Assembly (NCBI RefSeq): GCF_020379485.1
Contig: NC_063437.1
Coordinates: 20,733,726 to 20,797,725, forward strand
DNA: 64,000 bases
Direction: 5' to 3'
Source of the DNA: Brassica napus
Taxonomy: Eukaryota; Streptophyta; Magnoliopsida; Brassicales; Brassicaceae
A program made the position numbers and the translations under genes. The notes beneath the pieces were generated by a model. The model was not told the origin of the DNA and searched no databases. It worked only from the letters and a program-made list of their open reading frames with translations. Every line of letters starts with the position of its first letter. Positions within the stretch are counted from its first letter, which is position 1. Below are positions 22,952 to 35,082 of the stretch, piece after piece.

Positions 22952-23147
22952 CTCCCTCAAAAGTTTTTTTTTAGATTTTATTAGTTTCACAGTAATAGAA
23001 GTTGTGTGTTTTCAATACTACTTTTAAATTGTTTTACATTTAAAAATAATACTAAAATAAATTTAACTTTTTGAAATTATGATATTAAATAATGTTATTT
23101 TTGGTATTGCAAATTTATTCGTATGAAATTCTAAACTTTCAGAGGAA
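22952..23147. mobile_element. Stowaway-like MITE, about 196 bp
   Basis: The left end CTCCCTCAAAAG and the inverted right end (CTTTCAGAGGAA) are related. TA flanks both sides (22950-22951 and 23148-23149), as for Tc1/mariner MITEs. Confidence 0.6.
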
Positions 23148-23239
23148 TAGCAAAAAAAAAGTAGTCTAACCTTGTCTGCTTCTTGGATCGAAGCAAACTC
23201 AACATAGGCAAATTCACAGAAACGGCCATCGTGTTCTAC

Positions 23240-23608
23240 AAGGTTCCTCCTTGTCCTAAGGAGGAATCTTCTGCTTAGGAAGTTGGCTTTTCAAGCTGTA
23301 GTTTTTCACCTTTGGAAAGAGAGAAATAATATGATCCACAACAATGTTTCTCTGCCAGCTACTAATGTCTTCAGAGCCATCCACAGGAAGATGCGGAATA
23401 TTATTTCCTCTAGGAGATCGAACAAGCTTTTCAGCTCATTTATGGTTCTATGGTTAGGATAAGTGCTTATGGTGTCCATTGAATTGGATGTTGTTGATCC
23501 ATCTTGTTTGTTCTTTCTTTTTGTCAAGATGTGTCAAACTTAAAATCTTACTTGTGTAAAATTTTTTTTTCATTTATATGATATTTACAATTTAGTAAAA
23601 AAAAACAT
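23240..23608 (+). mobile_element. 5'-truncated L1-type LINE 3' end
   Basis: Plus-strand translation gives FLLRKLAFQAVVFHLWKERN, IHNNVSLPATNVFRAIHRK and FSSFMVLWLG-stop, the C-terminal (zf-RVT) end of plant LINE reverse transcriptase proteins. A noncoding tail and an A run near 23598-23608 follow. No clear target duplication is visible. Several bases of the RRM exon appear lost at the site. Confidence 0.7.
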
Positions 23609-24009
23609 TAAGAACTTGGCCAACTTCTTTGAAGAACTCCTCTCTGGAGGATAACAATAGTGGTAAACGGAAAACTTTCAATAGTAACTAAAGGTGTGTT
23701 ATACTTACATATCTAATCTTTGACAATTGTATACGAGATTGTCAACAGAAGGTCTTGGTGGCTGTTGTTGAAAGTCAAATCATAATACACAAAAAGTTAA
23801 GTTCGAACATATAGCAAACAAAAGTTACTTCAGATCTGTACAAGAAACAGGAGCGGAGGAAGTAAGAAGAAGGCCATAATTAAGGAGAAGAAGATTACCG
23901 TGCTTGAGGATGATCCCATGGACGCAAGAAATAATTCGGTTAGTGGGCTTTAGGATTTAGGAAGATGTACTTAGTGTTACAAAAAAAAAAGGAAGATGTA
24001 CTTATAGTT

Positions 24010-24223
24010 TTTTTTTTTCCAACTGGTTGATTTTTAATAAATAGAATGGGCCAAGCCCAGAGTACACAGCCAAAAGCCCAAATACATAAACGAATGACCA
24101 AGGCCCACAAGCAAAAAACTACAAACGAAACCATTACACGGGCCGGCGGTCCAAACACTAGACCGGTGAAACGATGACTCGACCCACACGTCAAGGAGGT
24201 CGACTGCGGGACAAGTACACGTG
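24010..24223 (-). mobile_element. Short retroposon (SINE-like or truncated LINE) with 15-bp target duplication
   Basis: GATGTACTTATAGTT occurs at 23995-24009 and 24224-24238. The insert of about 214 bp starts with a T run (poly(A) of the minus-strand copy) and its 3' end reads CAGTTGG before the A tail. The body contains GGGCTTGGCCC-type words. No protein coding is evident. Confidence 0.8.
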
Positions 24224-24238
24224 GATGTACTTATAGTT

Positions 24239-25388
24239 ATCGGGAGAAAAAAAAATGTAAATATAAAAAGAAAAGAGAATTCACGAAATCTATATGCATT
24301 TTTATTGCAAGAAGAATACTTATTGGATTAGAGGTTTAGAAAATTTTATAAGTTTTTAGATTTGATGGGAATTTAGGTGTATTTTGAAGATATCGACTTT
24401 TCTTTAGGTTATAGGTGTTTTGATAAGATTTTTATAATAATTATTTTCAAGTATTTTGAATAATTTAATATAATGGTTATGAAAAAGATGATTAAAAATC
24501 TAAAATAATTATTTATTGTTCAAATAAATATAAAGAAAATTGAAATTTGAATAGATTTGAAACATTAAGATACTTGAGAATTTGTTTTTCAACTGTGAAA
24601 GATTATTTAAAATTATATATAATATTTAAAATTTGTCAATAATCTATATGTAAATATCTATTTTAATTTTCCTTCAATTCAAGCCTCTATCTCAAGTAGC
24701 CACCTTGAATCATTTATGATGTATATAACACAAGAAGAACAAGTTAGAGACATACAAAAGATAAAAATATATACACCAAGAACCATGAGACTAGCTAGGC
24801 CATCAGTGTCTCCCCTTACAGAGTCTGGATACAAAGTTCAACAAGGCAAGACCGAAGCATTCATTACCTGGAATGCCTTCAAGTTGTATTTCATGCTTGT
24901 GATGGCCTGAAAGCTAAACATACGAGAGTTAACAAAATTATCCAGACTCTGAAATACGTTCGGATAGTGATTCTATATGTTCGATAGCACTCTCCACCAG
25001 CTTCTCATCTTTATCTTTAATGATGACGATCTGTTTACAAGTATTTTATCTAGGTATAAAACTACAGAATCTTTCTTCAACCTTCCTTCTACTTTAAAGC
25101 TTGGCAGGCCAGCCAATTTGTTCTAGTGTTGGCAGAATTTGCCTCGTCTTAATTTCTCTATTATTGATGTGTTAGACAATTGTACTCCTGATTGGCTTAT
25201 AAAATAATATATTGAGATTCGAGAGAGATAAGAACTCAACTTGCAACCGGTTATGAATTTATAATGAGTATGCTTAAGTTATATAATCAAAATCTTTTTT
25301 ATTGTGTTTGTTGTCTTTGAATTGATTCCTTCGTCTCTTTTTCTTCTATACTTTCTTCGATCATCTTTAGAAACATATCATTCTTTCA
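24239..25388. other. Spacer downstream of the bHLH gene; possible gene fragment
   Basis: Mostly AT-rich. On the minus strand, VIIKDKDEKLVESAIEHIES followed by LSERISESG-stop (about 24957-25030) and SMKYNLKAFQVMNASVLPC (about 24830-24890) look protein-derived, but I could not assign them and they are not part of the bHLH model. Confidence 0.4.
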
Positions 25389-28300
25389 TCATCGCTTCTT
25401 GCACGCCCCACAAGTGCATCCCTCCATCCCCTTTTCTAGTGACTGCACATGATAAACAATCAACGAAAATAAAAGCATTAACTAAGAAAACGTATTTGGC
25501 AAAAAAAAAAATACTAAGCAAATGTTTTGAAATCTCATGTTCCAATTGTATGGCTTTTATGGACAGAAGTCCAACTCGAGCATTTCTTTCATATACTACT
25601 TCAATAAGACCATAACATGTGAATTTACATTGCACCACACAATCTAAGGTTAACCTCAAACATGCACTGCCTATATAACCATTTGTATGATGATATATAT
25701 ATAATTATCTGTTTCTATGTGATCATTGTATACATAGAGCGACTATTTATGATTCTTAACGTACATAGGGCATAGATAAGATATGTATGAGAACATTTAT
25801 TAAAACATAAACTAATTACCGCGAAATTTACAGTTGTTATGTAAATTTTGCTGTGTTGAAAATATTTTAAGCCCCTGAGTAAAGGTTGATTCATGATTTG
25901 ATCAATTGTAATATAGCTGCTATATATGTTACCATAATTGTTTTTTCAACACACCAAAATATGGTTGAGATGATTAAAAGCAGCATTCTGTCAACATGCA
26001 TATACATTATAAGGATTAATTAATATGATAATCTTTACTTCAGTTTGAGACAATGTCATATATCGAGTGTATAGAAAGACGCACCTCTACTTGGTGTTGA
26101 AGACCTTTGATATGCTCAGCAGCCAAATCCAACATTTCTGCATAGCTCGTTTGCTTCAAAAAAAAAGTCAGAACATTACTTTTAGGTATATGTGTAATAT
26201 ATAATCTCCTTAATTAGACCTAAATTACATAGAAATTATAATTCCTATCTCTCACATTGTCTATATTAGGCACCAGTTCTTGTAGCTTCTTCAGCTTCCC
26301 GCTTATTCTCGTTCTTCTATCCTATACAGAAAACTTGATCATACTCTTGCTTTCTTTGGGTTTCACATATAATTCTCTTGTATGAAAATATCATTACTTA
26401 TGTAATAACATCAAATATCAAATCAATAGAATACAACTAACCCTTTCAGCTATACTACGCGGGTGAGTCGCACATCCACGCTTGGCCCTAACCCTACAGG
26501 GCACCGAACCCTCTGGGATGTTCATCAGACTCTCCATTCTTGCCATTTCCAGAGACGTTTGTGGCATGCTAAACTAAAGAATCAGAACCATACCAAACAT
26601 CAGTTTAAAGCTTTATAAACATTTTTGAAAATTTAATAAATCACTACTAGTACCTTCTCTAAAGTATGTATATGTATTAGACAACACCACTCAACATACA
26701 TGAACTTGTGACATACATTTTCATTGGCATTTATTTCAACTTGAAATCCCCTTTGCTAATTAACTTTATGGAACTTAAATCCGATTTATAGACTACATAT
26801 CAGATATATTACACAAAACCACTCAGCACAGTATAATATCATTTATTAACATACAACTTGTAAATCATACACAGATCAATCATAAACGTTCTCCAAACTT
26901 AGACAAACAATAATAAAAAGTACAAATCACACAACTTTGGACATATGCAATTTCCCCTCTTTTACCTAATTAGAGATTCGAAGAATTATGACACTTTATT
27001 GCATAGACAATTAAAGTATTCAAGATTCATACAACACAAGTACATATATATAACAACCACAAAAATATAGAAATACCTGAGTTTCTAAGGTGAAAAAGTC
27101 GGTGGTCTTGGACCGTTTTCCAGGTTCATCAATGGTGAAACTGATTTGAGAAGACGACCTGTCCCAAATGTTACTATCATTTCCAAAACTCATACTCGTC
27201 GACGTGGCACTGTTTATAGCCGCCGCAGCCGCGTGTACCTCCGAGATTCTAGGTAGAGAGTTATGTTCTTGATAATTACTACTACTCCCGCCTGAGAATC
27301 TCTGCTCCGACTTCAACCTAGATAGCCCTCGCTCTTCTCCTCTTCCTCCGCCGTATCCTCCGTTTGGCTGCCCTAGGGAAAAACCTGTTCCCTCTTCCAT
27401 TAACAAATTTAAATCGAAAGGGATGTAATGCTATGTAGGGTTATTAAACTTGTAACTATCTTAGTATTTTAATAACCAGTATGATTTTTAAAACGTATAT
27501 ATGTATACAAAATAGAAGAGAATGGGCCGAGTTCGAGATTCGAGGACCCCTTCCTTTGTCTCTACTTAGATTTTATTTATCGCCAATTTGACAGAGAATA
27601 AAGATTCATGAAAAGAATCTTAGAAATATTCACTATTCGAATTCTAAACTATTATTATCATTTATCCTATATAATAATGCAAGAGGGGTAAACTTTTTTG
27701 GGGCTCGCACATGTATTACAGTGCAAAATAAACCGAACGGATGCAATGAACAGAAGATCAAATTGCGCAAATAAATTCTGTAAATTATTACTTGTAAGTT
27801 GTAACGAACAATATAGTAGTAAATCTATCATTTATTATTCTTATAAAATAAAAATAAAATAAATCCATTTCTTATAATAACAAGTAGGTGTATCCCAAAA
27901 TCAAATTAGTGATTACGCTGAAGCCATGTCAGCAAGGTGGGCCTTATGGCTGCTTTGTCAGAAGAGAAAGAGCAAGTGGGATGGATTAAATATTGCCAAG
28001 TGGACTATACTTTTCCAATGATTCGTTTTTTAACATATACTTTTGGCAAGTGCATGTTTTATAAATTATAATACACGCTATTTGCATTAAGTTACATAAT
28101 TAAATTATACAACTTGTCTCTCCTGAAAATACATGTTCATGGATGTAAATGTATTATTTGATCTTAGCATGTAAATGTATTTATACGTATGTTTGTAAAC
28201 ATGTAGTTTCAGTATATGTATGCAAACCATATCAACCATGGTTTCTCCAAACATAAATGAAAGAGAGGTTTATAAAATCAATAGATTGATTAACCATATC

Positions 28301-29193
28301 AAAACCAAACAAAACAAAATCTACAGGTAGATATTTGGTAGCTATTGTGATTTCGATTTTCAGTTAAGTTGTTATTAATTATAATTGTTAATTAATTAGA
28401 AAAACAAAAGCCGCATCCCTTTTATATGTGGAGGGAAACAAATAGACAAATTAAAGTCATCGCAAATCGCAATCAATGCAATGTTACATGGTTTGGATTC
28501 CAGGAAGTCACAATTACGTGTTAGACCAATTTAGTTATCATCTCGTTTAATCAAATGCAATAAAGTTTATTTAAATCGTACGTTTCATAATTTTCACATA
28601 TTTTGAAACATTTGCTGCAATACTAAATATAATTAATGATCAATTTAGTTAAAATTGATATTTTACCGATTCTAATTGGTACAGGTAAATAAAAATGACA
28701 ATTTAGTATAAAATTTTAAATATGATTATAAATATTCTCAATGAAACAAGATAAAATTCAAAACATTGATTAACTTAACCAAATAATACTAATTATAATC
28801 GTATGGTATGCCTATCTGTAAGAGTGTATTTTAATTTGCATACCGTCGACTATACATCAAAAAATTGTGGTGGAAAATGTAAGAAACGCAAAAGTTACCG
28901 TTGGGTTCAGTGGGAAGAAGTTGGTCATAGAATCCAGCCGGAGAGCTTCTGTGTCGGAACAAAGAAGAGGAAGAGGAAGAAGCGCCGGAATGTCCGATGG
29001 TAGATGGTTCGCCTGACAAGTGATGACCGAACCCAACGACGTTGGGATTGTGCTGCTGGCGCGGCGGAGGTGGAAGATTATGGTGAGTTTGAGAACCGAG
29101 GGAGGAGAAACCACCTGAAGTTTCATCATATGGATTGTTTTCGGCGTCGCCGCCGTCTGGAGCGGTTGACTTGGAGGAGGAACGACGGTACAT
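25389..29193 (-). CDS. BHLH129: bHLH transcription factor, bHLH129/bHLH128-like (six exons)
   Basis: Minus-strand exons 29193-28899, 27384-27077, 26573-26442, 26321-26256, 26153-26085 and 25442-25389 join in frame to 307 residues with GT-AG borders. The protein starts MYRRSSSKSTAPDGGDAENN, has low-complexity Ser and Gly stretches, then FTIDEPGKRSKTTDFFTLET. The basic helix-loop-helix region is at about residues 232-290: RAKRGCATHPRSIAERDRRT (basic), RISGKLKKLQELVPNIDN (helix 1), then YAEMLDLAAEHIKGLQHQVE (helix 2). It ends SLEKGMEGCTCGACKKR. This matches the AKS/FBH-like bHLH subgroup of nuclear E-box binding factors, and from memory closest to Arabidopsis bHLH129 (AT2G43140). The next gene being the extensin matches that locus. 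The basic region has AERDRR where relatives usually have AERERR. Intron 1 is about 1.5 kb. Confidence 0.9.
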
Positions 29194-29585
29194 AATTTGT
29201 TTTTGCCTGAAAAGATAAACCCTATAAAAGTTAATATGATAGTTAGGGGAAAATCTTGAGGAGAGTCTTTAAGAAAGAAAGAGAAAGAGAGGTTATGACT
29301 AGTTCATTGGTTGATAAAATAATGTAAGAGAGTTACTAAATGTAGTTAGGGATTGTAAAGTTGAAATGAATTAAATTAGTGAAAGGGGACCAAATTAGAA
29401 AGGAGGCTTGTGTGTGTGCATGTGCTGTAAGTGCTTGTCCGCTTGACGAAGAGAGTCTTCTACTCACGGTCGTCAACGCATGTGCACCTCACGTGGTTGA
29501 CAGTTGGAGATTTTTGACGCTCTTTAAATTTTAGTTAATCAAAGTTTTTCATATTTTTCATTTGTGGAAGTTGTGGAAAATGGTT

Positions 29586-29895
29586 GGTTGGAGATTTTAG
29601 CCTTTTTAATATATTTGGTACATGGTAATGAAGAAGATTTAACTTTATATAGAGTAATTTCTATAAAGATTAATGTTCTTGATGGTATGAAAAACAAAAT
29701 AAACTAATGAGATCGTGGGATATGAATATATGATGAAATTTGGAAGATTCGGTTAGAGATTTTTAGCTTTTTAATATATTTGGTACATGGTAATGAAGAA
29801 GATTTAACTTTATCTAGAGTAATTTCTTTAAAAGATTAATGTTCTTGATGGTATCAAAAACAAAATAAACTAATGAGATCGTGGGATATGATGAT
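29586..29895. repeat. Tandem duplication, period 165 bp, upstream of the bHLH gene
   Basis: The segment starting ggttggagattttag and ending gagatcgtgggatatga is repeated from 29751 with few changes. It lies about 400 bp before the bHLH start and may be part of its upstream region. Confidence 0.8.
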
Positions 29896-32800
29896 TTTTT
29901 TTTTTAATTTCGAAATATTTTTTTTATGAATTTAAAATTTCATAGTCGATCATGATAGTTGAGCATAAATTATCTTCGGTTCACATACGCAACTATTGGG
30001 TTACTCGAAAAAGTTTAAAACGAACAACACGAAGCCCAAGATTGTTACTACTATACAATATCAAACATTATCGTATTTAAACGGGCCGGATCAGTCCAAA
30101 TCATTAGGGAGAATGATAGACCGATTCTTCTTGGGTTTGATGCTATTAGGTCTACAGAGTTGGTTGATTCAGATAAAATATACATTCTCATTTCATGTTC
30201 AAATATATTTAACATATGTGTTTATTAAGTATTATCAATATTAATTTTGATGGCATTTGTAACAACTAGTTTTGAATTAAGTACGGTGAATTTTTTTAAG
30301 GTTAATTAATTTGAAAATTTGTGTCACCAATGCGCATTTTTAATAGGTTAGTTGAGAATTTTAAATTTTAATTTCGTTGATTAGAACGGTGAAATATTAA
30401 AATTTAGTTTATTTTTTCGTATAAGTTCGATGCACAATAAGACACAAAAATGTAACTCTAGACCTCGTGTCATAGACACCACACGTCCATATAGTTAAGC
30501 ATGTGTCTCTTTTGCTTATAAACAAGAAAATATACCAATTCTATATATAGACACATAGTTAGTTGGTCATGTTGTCCAATTTTCTGATACTTCTTTTTTG
30601 GTGAAACCTGCAAAGAAAATATGACAGCTTTTGGATTTAGGTTTGCTTCCATTTTGTTTATATTTTTGGAATAAAGATACAAACATATCGAAGTGGTAAC
30701 TTTGGATTGAAGTTTGCTTCTGTTTTAGTTCTATCTTTTCATTAGCTTTATTCAGATTAATAAATCTTGATAAACTTAAGAATTCTTTTTGGTTTCGTTT
30801 TCTTTGGAAATGACCAATTTACCAAAATTCATCTGCAAAAGTAAATAAACGAATTATATTTCAATTAAAATACTTTTCGGTTTTATTTTGTCTGTTTTGG
30901 AATTTTATTTTAGACCAGGTTAATTATTTTGGTTTAGCCTGTTATAAATAAAACTAGTTTGTTTATATGTAAATGTTATCGCCGATGGTACAGTTAGTTA
31001 CGGTACGGTAAAACACAGTCAAGTAACTACCGACGCAAAGAGCATGTCAACCTAGCCGATCCAACCGTGTTGAATATTTTAGATAAACTTATATATTCTT
31101 ATATAAGTTTTTTTTGCTAACTAATATTAATTTCTTATATAAGTTGGTTAACCTAATCATATATTTAGCTACATATATGGGTGTGTTTGTATCCATTAAG
31201 AGATGTCATTGGTTATTTGATCAAATCACTTTCAACTCCATGACGACTAGATAATTCTAAGTATGAAATTCCAAATGTGGTTATGTTCTGAGCAATTTTC
31301 GTATTTATACCGTTATTGAAAAAGTTTGTGATGACTAAACATGTGATATCATTATACCAATGATCACTACCAAATCTCATGTCATGTCCTTGGCTTCACC
31401 ATGACATTTTCCGATGGTAAATTTATCAACTAAGTTAATATATTTTAAGGATTTTATAATGTTTACCTCACAAAGTTACATATTACATATCTTTAGATTT
31501 AATCTTTAGGCTTTTGGTCTACCATGATATCTCTAGCAAATTAACATCAAGTCTCACCATATATCTTTTTAACTATTACAAAATTGACAATATTCATTTC
31601 AGAACAATTTTTTTTTAAACATGTAAAAAATTGTTTAATTTATCTTTCAAACATTTAAACTCACTGTATTAAATGTGGGAAGAAACTAAAATCTATATAA
31701 AAAAATACAAAAAGTGTTTTTGAATTTACTTTTCACTTATTTTCTTAAAAAAACTATCTGATAGGTTATTTACTTAGAAAATATATATTTAATATATTGT
31801 TCTCTCAAAGCGAGTCTAGATATAAAAAGGGATGAAAACAAAATATTGTTTTGGGGACCAGTTAAGAGTTTATTAACAACAAAAATAAAGTGTTGTGATC
31901 AAGCCTTGAACCTTTGACCTTGTGTAAGGATGGTGTGAGCCTAAAACCATCAGACCACAAATTAGTCGATCGGCCGTTAAAATTAAATAAATCCCACCGG
32001 GCGCACATGGAACTCCTTCTACTTAAGCCGTCTCTGATTGTTTTATAACTAAAATAGTTGTGTAAGAAAAAAATAGTATAAAGGTACGAAGCACTAATTG
32101 ATAAAGAATCGCATGTAAATGAGATTTAGCTGAGAATAAAGCTTCTATAGCGTTGTACTAGAAGTTTAACTTTAGCTTTATAATAAAGGGCGTTTCTAAG
32201 CTCTTTTTCACGCCTTTTTGTGCATAGCCATGAAGGAGGACATATCGCCTAAACTGTATACATACTGATACTAGGATTAGACAAAATATCAGTAAATTTT
32301 GATTCGATTCGTTATTCGTTTCGATCCGAACCAGAAAATCTGGATATTTGTAACTCTACGAATCAAAACAAATACTGATATGCAATATTTGTAAGAAATG
32401 AAACAAATCACAAATACTAAAAGTTTAGGAACAGATATCTGATCCGTACATATATTTAAAAAATTATATATACAAATTATATAATTATTATATTTTATGT
32501 AAAATTTATAAATTTTTTATTAAATTAAGTTTTTAGTTATTAAATTTTTTAAAAGTAAAAAATATTTTTATTTTGTATTTTTATATTATTATTTTATATT
32601 ATTTTGGACTTTTTATTATGTAATAATTATTAATTTTTATTCTAATCATTTACGAAACGGAGCGGATAATCCGCGAGTAATTGAAATAGTCACAAATATT
32701 TAAATTTACGAATACTTAAAATCTTACGAATCGAAGCAGATCAAAAACTTAAACATTTGTATAAGACGAATCGGATCACAAATAGTGAGATTTTTTCGGA

Positions 32801-35082
32801 TATCCGCTCATGCCTATACTACTACTTAACTGATATCTTTTAACTGATTCTCTTAAATTTTAGATTTTGGTAGTTGATACGAAAATTAGTATGAATGTGA
32901 TATGTGAACATTGTGGTATGACTGGAGCAATTGAAGCTATATATGTAGTCAAAATAGTCAATAATGAATTCAAATAGTAATTTGATAAAAAAAAATCAAA
33001 TAGTAAAAGTGAGAATGTCAGGTTACGATGTCAAACGAATCTGGATTAATTTATTTTTGGTAGTTCACGTTTTCCTCAACTTTCTGACAACTGTAAGATG
33101 CTATATCGTTTTGTTAATTGGATATTAAAAACCTAATTAAGCTCTGTTAATCTGTCATTCTCCTACTTTTTATCAATTTATTTTCTCGTATTAGTTGAAG
33201 GGTAAGCTTTCAAGTAACACGAGACTCGTAAGCAGATGAGTGATATTTTTCTTAAATTTACAGATATTTGGACCCATTTTATTTAAATATTTATTAGATT
33301 AATTCAAATCAAATGGAACAAGTGCAAATCATGTTGGAAAAAAAATCAAGGACTTGGACGTATTGATTATATGTAAAATAGTTGCACACGTAACACAATA
33401 AATACTCTCTTTGTAGGCGCTTACTTTAAAAATTCATTACGTTGATTCAACTATCATTTGGTTCCAATACTTCCAGCCATAGCTCTTTTTCTCTAAAATC
33501 ATTGAGGGCATCTTCTCTTATGTTTTTTCTATCATTTTAAATCATCATTTTTTCTTCTTATGCTCTTTCTTTACCTTTCATTACGTTTTTTTGTGATGTA
33601 AAAATATTTTGGAAAAGTTATATAATGAGAAAGAGTAGATTAAAAAAAAAAAAAAAACTATCAACGGGATTATTTTCTTTAATTTGCTTGTAACTGCTTA
33701 TAAATATCTTATCATCGCTAATCTCTTCGTCCTTTTGTGACGACGATAAAATAAAATAAAAAATTACATGATTCACAAAAATACATAATAGTCAACCTCA
33801 TCATGTGCGCCATTAATTCTTAATACGTTTTATCTATGAATTCGTGTTATACGTATACGTACATTTTGAACAAAATATACGTATAACTACTTGAGATCAT
33901 AATATAAGTTAAACACGTCTAAAGATAAACATTTTAAAATCACAGTAATAATTTGCACATAACCATACATCGTGAATAACGTCATGGCGCTTTCGTGTTT
34001 TACTTTGGATTCTCCTATGTGGTTATCTCATTTAATTTAATGAACAAGATATTAATCCGTAGATCTGTGCAGATATATTTATATTTTTAAATTAATATTT
34101 AAAATATAAAATATGTTATAAAGATATATATCTAATATCAATTTTATGTATATAATTTCTATTTTAAAAATTTATATTTGTTGAAATTTGTTTGATGATA
34201 TTGTACATATCATATATTAATGAAGTATTTTTGTTTATTTATTTAAAATGCAACATCAATATTAATAGTTTAATTTTGAACATTAGTTTTATATGAATTA
34301 ATAAAAAAATTATTAGCTTCTTTATTTAGAAATTTTTATTGTTTTTATGTGAATAAATTAAATTATTTTTGTTATATTTTAAAATATTATTTTATTTAAT
34401 ATATTGTATTTCAGTTTAATGTTTTTATTTTTACAAAAATATCAACATAAAATGTTACAACCAATAAAATATTATTTATTTTGTTTTATATAAAAATTTA
34501 ATTTGATAATTTAAAAAGATTTGGGCTATACTATTTAATTTTAAAATCAGTTACTGAAATATATAAAATATGGTCTATATTAAATATGATAAACAGTCAA
34601 ATGATAATTACTTAATGATAATATATTTATGTTTTTTTTAGAAATGTTATTGTTTAGATGTATATTGTTTTTGTTAAGAAAATATCATATATGAGTAATT
34701 TTATGATATTTTGTTAAATTTCTAATTAATAGTCTATGTAACATAGATTTGTGTATGGTAGATAAAAAATAGAATTCTTTTAATAGAGTAGATTGTTTGC
34801 TATTTTCCTGATTAGTGAAGGATTTTATTCGTAGAAATTTATGACAATCTAACAACATCAACTGGTTAATCTTTAAAAACTTGTCACTTAACTGACCTTA
34901 ATTTGCGTATACAGTACTTCTTTTTATTGCAAAGAATATTCATTGAATCGATACCTACCCATAAGAGCATCTTACTAGGAGCACATTCCAAGATGTAGCA
35001 GCTTAGTTTACGATTAATTAATAATGCCACCTTCTATATCATGATTCAATAATTTATGTTATATATATATTATATAGAAAAT
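29896..35082. other. Long AT-rich intergenic region
   Basis: No supported gene. It holds a tRNA-like relic (31900-31960) and diffuse repeat-like sequence at about 32280-32820, rich in cgaatcgga and gatccg words and ending ggatatccgctcatgcct. Very AT-rich DNA fills about 34060-34760. Confidence 0.6.
31900..31960 (-). other. tRNA-like relic
   Basis: Minus-strand TGGTCTGATGGTTTTAGGC (A-box region) and GGTTCAAGGC (B box) have tRNA-like spacing. No full cloverleaf was seen. Confidence 0.45.

Larger units (their letters stand above)
22805..23935 (-). pseudogene. RRM (nucleolin-like) gene fragment, copy B, broken by insertions
   Basis: This is a second copy of the same fragment: SREEFFKEVGQVLNV near 23600-23655, FCEFAYVEFASIQEADK near 23168-23225, and AMAFNG-stop-SLLGREI near 22820-22880. 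A Stowaway MITE sits in its intron (22952-23147) and a LINE 3' end splits its RRM exon (about 23240-23608). A possible start MGSSSST lies near 23910 on the minus strand. The internal stop and insertions make it a pseudogene. Copies A and B are a tandem duplication of about 0.7-0.8 kb before the insertions. Confidence 0.65.
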
